64,000 nucleotides of DNA, taken from the NCBI GenBank assembly GCA_013115135.1, contig JABANP010000034.1:124001-188000 (forward strand). The letters run 5' to 3'. Origin of the DNA: Perkinsus olseni (Eukaryota; Perkinsozoa; Perkinsida; Perkinsidae). Shown in pieces: positions 60,829 through 64,000 of this stretch; within the stretch, counting starts at the first letter, position 1, and each line of letters starts with the position of its first letter. Made by a program: the position numbers and the translations under genes. Below the pieces are notes generated by a model. The model was given only the letters and a program-made list of their open reading frames with translations. It searched no databases and was not told the DNA's origin.

Positions 60829-62277
60829 TCAAAAGGACGACTTTCGACGATGGGGAGATTCGCAGGAAGGGGAGACGGACGCTCCAATGCTTCTCGTAAC
60901 AAGCCAAACAGTTGGCGTGCCAAGCAGGAAGATCCCCCAACATAACCAAAACTGGATGGAATACTCTACCCTCAATCGGGGAAGATCGACCATCCAAGCT
61001 ATAGCTGCTCCGAAGGACTGAATCCCCTTGTAGAAGCCCATGTATTTCGCAGCCAATGTGGCGTTGTTGGCCGATATAGCTCCCATTATCCAGTAAGAAA
61101 ATGTTTGCACAATGGAATCTCCAAAACCATAAAGAATAAGGACAATACACGGGTACCAGTAGGTGGTATGGGTTAGATCAATCCTGTCAGCGTCTGCGAC
61201 TATATTAGTATAACGATCATACCCACCTTGGTAACCATATTGGAGGTAGCATCCCAACGCGTAAACAATGTTGAATGATATGAAGACGAACCAGAAGCCC
61301 ATTACACCGCGAGCCCTGAGTGTCCTCCTTGGGTTATCAAGCAACAGTCCACACGTCCACGCACCGACCATCTGAGCTAACCAATACAAGGCCGAGTTCA
61401 ACCCGCGAGTTCTGACTGTGAATAGTACACCGTTGACGCCGTTGAATACATAAGTGTAGAAATAATTCGAACCAAAGAATAAGATGAACAGCATAAGCAT
61501 GTTCTTATCAAGAATAACCGAGGCCGCTCCGGTGAACTCCTCCTTGACTCCTTTCAGTGGAACGATCACTGCACGACTTCCATTCTCCAGAACAACCTTC
61601 GACGGATCGCGTAACAAAAGGAAGGCAGCCACAGACCCCATAATCATAACCGCTATAAAGACGAAATACGAAGCAGGACTAGCCGTATCAGTTTCTGTGC
61701 CGAAGTTGATTGCTAGCTGCAGTACTCCACCAACGAAGCCACCCAGATTGAAGATCACCCAAAATACTGCGATGTAATGCCCTTTACGATCCTGTGGAGC
61801 ATATGCCAGTATTAGCGCCCCTTGTGCTGTCCAAAGCCATCCCGCACCGAAGCCTAGAATAGCACCAGCCAAGATGAAGAGCCAACCAGTATTGGCTATA
61901 TGACCAGAGATGTACGCAGCAGCAGCGTAGAAGGCGTAAGTTAAGCCCCCGGCACCCATTAAGAGTCGCGGGCCGAGCAGGTTGAAAAAGAATCCACCGA
62001 AATAGCCGAAGACAGCGAAGCAGGCATAAAGGGCGATGTTGGCAGGGTCGTTTGCCGAAGGGTTAGCGTTGCCAGCTCCACCGAGACCTTGTAGAGCATT
62101 GAAGAATCCCGGACAACAAAAGCATATCCATCCCGTGATGAGGACTTGCGTGTACCCTTTATTGAGAAAAGGGATGCGCAGAGGAATTGGACTAGACTGC
62201 ATCTGGTCCCCCGTTGAGCTTCCCCTGGCTTCGTTGCCTTCGGGAGGAGGCTTGGCGATTCCCAGAGGTGTTACCAT
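60829..62277 (-). CDS. UNC93-like major facilitator membrane protein, copy 1
   Basis: A single open frame of 482 codons without introns, starting at the ATG at 62277. A polar N-terminus of about 40 residues precedes about 11-12 membrane segments, among them VLITGWICFCCPGFFNAL, IALYACFAVFGYFGGFFF, WLFILAGAILGFGAGWLWTA, YIAVFWVIFNLGGFVGGVLQ, YFVFIAVMIMGSVAAFLLL, MLMLFILFFGSNYFYTYVF and VMGFWFVFISFNIVYALGC. The TM1 pattern with GFFNALQGLGG and the GWLWTAQGALILAY stretch are typical of the UNC93/DUF895 group in fungi and protists. The substrate is unknown; animal UNC93 relatives regulate channels or traffic receptors. It is duplicated almost exactly at 62955-64000. Confidence 0.85.
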   Translation of the reverse strand: MVTPLGIAKPPPEGNEARGSSTGDQMQSSPIPLRIPFLNKGYTQVLITGWICFCCPGFFNALQGLGGAGNANPSANDPANIALYACFAVFGYFGGFFFNLLGPRLLMGAGGLTYAFYAAAAYISGHIANTGWLFILAGAILGFGAGWLWTAQGALILAYAPQDRKGHYIAVFWVIFNLGGFVGGVLQLAINFGTETDTASPASYFVFIAVMIMGSVAAFLLLRDPSKVVLENGSRAVIVPLKGVKEEFTGAASVILDKNMLMLFILFFGSNYFYTYVFNGVNGVLFTVRTRGLNSALYWLAQMVGAWTCGLLLDNPRRTLRARGVMGFWFVFISFNIVYALGCYLQYGYQGGYDRYTNIVADADRIDLTHTTYWYPCIVLILYGFGDSIVQTFSYWIMGAISANNATLAAKYMGFYKGIQSFGAAIAWMVDLPRLRVEYSIQFWLCWGIFLLGTPTVWLVTRSIGASVSPSCESPHRRKSSF

Positions 62278-62954
62278 ATGCTCCGGAGTGAACTAACCAG
62301 CTAACAGTTACTGCCACTATGACCATCACAGAACGATAAACACCTCCCTTGATGGTTGAATCGATTGATGAAAGTTGCCCGATGAACCTCCCCAAGTTGA
62401 CGATTTGCAAGATCCAACGGTGCCATGCAAAAGGCTCTCCATTGCGTCAGTACTAGGATCTCGAGAACTCCGGGCGACTAGTCGGAAACAGATACGCGTT
62501 GGTGAGCACTTCCCGCGCAACACGAAATGCCCCCCACAGTGGCAAAAGGACGATGATGGGAGAGTTTCCAACACACGGTTCTCCCCGCCGTCGGCTGACA
62601 GGCGCCAAAAAACCAACTGGAACGACGTGTTCCTTGACAACGTTGCTTGCCAACGAAATGTTACGATATTTTACGAGGCCTTGCAGGCCGCCAGGTGATC
62701 CCAGCGCAGTCAAATGGGCTCCGAAAGAGCGGCCCAAGCAGACCGGGTCCTAGCACAGGGATTCCAACGTCACTGGCCTCGTGGAAAGAATAATTTAAGG
62801 AGTAAAGGAGTGCCGATGATGTAGTGGTTGACATAACCACACCTCGAGCAACACAAAGCATACTCCTTGACATTGGGTAAGCTCATACTCGCTTGAGGGA
62901 AGCTCAAGCATGATTGTTCGAGGGGAAAAAGATAATGAATCAGAATAGTACTGT
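62278..62954. other. Spacer between UNC93-like copies with an exon-like block
   Basis: The minus strand holds RRRGEPCVGNSPII and LGPGLLGPLF, which are related to the block at 56944-57306. The sequence following copy 2 (62790-62935) is related to the sequence following copy 1 (60440-60810), with about 210 bases missing between them. Confidence 0.4.
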
Positions 62955-64000
62955 TCAAAAAAACGACTTTCGACGATGGGGAGATTCGCAGGAAGGGGAG
63001 ACGGACACTCCAATGCTTCTCGTAACAAGCCAAACAGTTGGCGTGCCAAGCAGGAAGATCCCCCAACATAACCAAAACTGGATGGAATACTCTACCCTCA
63101 ATTGGGGAAGATCGACCATCCAAGCTATAGCTGCTCCGAAGGACTGAATCCCCTTGTAAAAGCCCATGTATTTCGCAGCCAATGTGGCGTTGTTGGCCGA
63201 TATAGCTCCCATTATCCAGTAAGAAAATGTTTGCACAATGGAATCTCCAAAACCATAAAGAATAAGGACAATACACGGGTACCAGTAGGTGGTATGGGTT
63301 AGATCAATCCTGTCAGCGTCTGCGACTATATTAGTATAACGATCATACCCACCTTGGTAACCATATTGGAGGTAGCATCCCAACGCGTAAACAATGTTGA
63401 ATGATATGAAGACGAACCAGAAGCCCATTACACCGCGAGCCCTGAGTGTCCTCCTTGGGTTATCAAGCAACAGTCCACACGTCCACGCACCGACCATCTG
63501 AGCTGACCAATACAAGGCCGAGTTCAACCCGCGAGTTCTGACTGTAAATAGTACACCGTTGACGCCGTTGAAGACATAAGTGTAGAAATAAGTCGAACCA
63601 AAGAATAAGATGAACAGCATAAGCATGTTCTTATCAAGAATAACCGAGGCCGCTCCGGTGAACTCCTCCTTGACTCCTTTCAGTGGAACGATCACCGCAC
63701 GACTTCCATTCTCCAGAACAACCTTCGACGGATCGCGTAACAAAAGGAAGGCAGCCACAGACCCCATAATCATAACCGCTATAAAGACGAAATACGAAGC
63801 AGGACTAGCCGTATCAGTTTCTGTGCCGAAGTTGATTGCTAGCTGCAGTACTCCACCAACGAAGCCACCCAGATTGAAGATCACCCAAAATACTGCGATG
63901 TAATGCCCTTTACGATCCTGTGGAGCATATGCCAGTATTAGCGCCCCTTGTGCTGTCCAAAGCCATCCCGCACCGAAGCCTAGAATAGCACCAGCCAAGA
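62955..64000 (-). CDS. UNC93-like major facilitator membrane protein, copy 2 (N-terminus beyond window)
   Basis: Identical to copy 1 except for about five residue changes over the 347 codons visible (SNYF to STYF, YWLAQ to YWSAQ, LPRLRV to LPQLRV, SIGASV to SIGVSV, KSSF to KSFF). It begins inside the fourth membrane segment (AGAILGFGAGW) and is cut by the window end at 64000. The reading frame is intact to the stop at 62955. The near identity points to a recent tandem duplication or ongoing gene conversion, or to a collapsed or split haplotype in the assembly. Confidence 0.88.
   Translation of the reverse strand, partial: LAGAILGFGAGWLWTAQGALILAYAPQDRKGHYIAVFWVIFNLGGFVGGVLQLAINFGTETDTASPASYFVFIAVMIMGSVAAFLLLRDPSKVVLENGSRAVIVPLKGVKEEFTGAASVILDKNMLMLFILFFGSTYFYTYVFNGVNGVLFTVRTRGLNSALYWSAQMVGAWTCGLLLDNPRRTLRARGVMGFWFVFISFNIVYALGCYLQYGYQGGYDRYTNIVADADRIDLTHTTYWYPCIVLILYGFGDSIVQTFSYWIMGAISANNATLAAKYMGFYKGIQSFGAAIAWMVDLPQLRVEYSIQFWLCWGIFLLGTPTVWLVTRSIGVSVSPSCESPHRRKSFF

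Larger units (their letters stand above)
60811..64000. repeat. Tandem duplication carrying the UNC93-like gene
   Basis: Sequence from about 60811 to 61874 repeats from about 62937 to 64000 at an offset of 2126 bases with about 98-99% identity by eye. Homology falls off quickly downstream of the stop codon, apart from short conserved blocks. The other boundary lies outside the window. Confidence 0.85.

Noticed and set aside
1..64000. CRISPR arrays, bacterial operons, riboswitches and insertion sequences
   Set aside because: None was seen; spliced genes, a eukaryotic tRNA-Gln and ribosomal proteins eL33/uL6 show this is nuclear eukaryotic DNA.

Overview
The window is nuclear DNA of a unicellular eukaryote, most likely an alveolate close to Perkinsus. 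That assignment is an inference from three things: protein genes on both strands split by many very short GT-AG introns (33 to about 110 bases, several checked by reading frame), compact spacing, and gene content such as a DUF3431 protein with Cys/Trp repeats, expanded lineage-specific paralogs, a cytosolic carboxypeptidase and a divergent eIF4E. No bacterial operon, CRISPR array, rRNA, virus or complete transposon was recognised.

Layout. 0-6 kb: a tRNA-Gln(CTG), a coiled-coil gene and a beta-propeller-like gene. 6.2-19.6 kb (minus strand): AP-4 complex beta subunit (AP4B1), with the very large nucleolar HEAT-repeat protein UTP20 190 bp upstream. 20-26 kb (plus strand): a hypothetical gene, the 48-kDa oligosaccharyltransferase subunit (OST48) and a putative secreted protein. 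26.7-29.1 kb (minus): a protein kinase with DVDG in place of DFG. 30.0-32.5 kb (plus): a CCP5/AGBL5-type tubulin carboxypeptidase. 33.9-37.5 kb (minus): two tandem glycerol kinases that share a gene-converted exon 1. 38.0-38.6 kb and 50.5-51.4 kb (minus): ribosomal proteins eL33 (RPL35A) and uL6 (RPL9), which share an identical 16-base element upstream of their start codons. 38.9-50.3 kb: a basic charged gene, a helical-repeat gene, a divergent eIF4E paired head-to-head with an ankyrin gene, and a DUF3431 glycosyltransferase-like protein with four CW...CC repeats. 52.9-56.3 kb (minus): two tandem paralogs of an unrecognised family. 57.7-59.0 kb: a PP2C phosphatase. 59.4-60.0 kb: an inverted repeat. 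60.8-64.0 kb: two nearly identical UNC93-like transporters, the second cut by the window end.

The genes are not one pathway. They are mostly housekeeping genes (ribosome biogenesis, translation, ER glycosylation, AP-4 trafficking, tubulin modification, glycerol metabolism) mixed with lineage-specific families that have duplicated locally. Several conserved genes (RPL9, glycerol kinase copy 2 and possibly two others) contain single-base frame breaks, mostly in homopolymers. These look more like assembly indels than biology, but that needs reads.

Exon boundaries were inferred by eye from reading frame, homology to remembered families and GT/AG signals. CDS spans are gene extents from start to stop and include introns.
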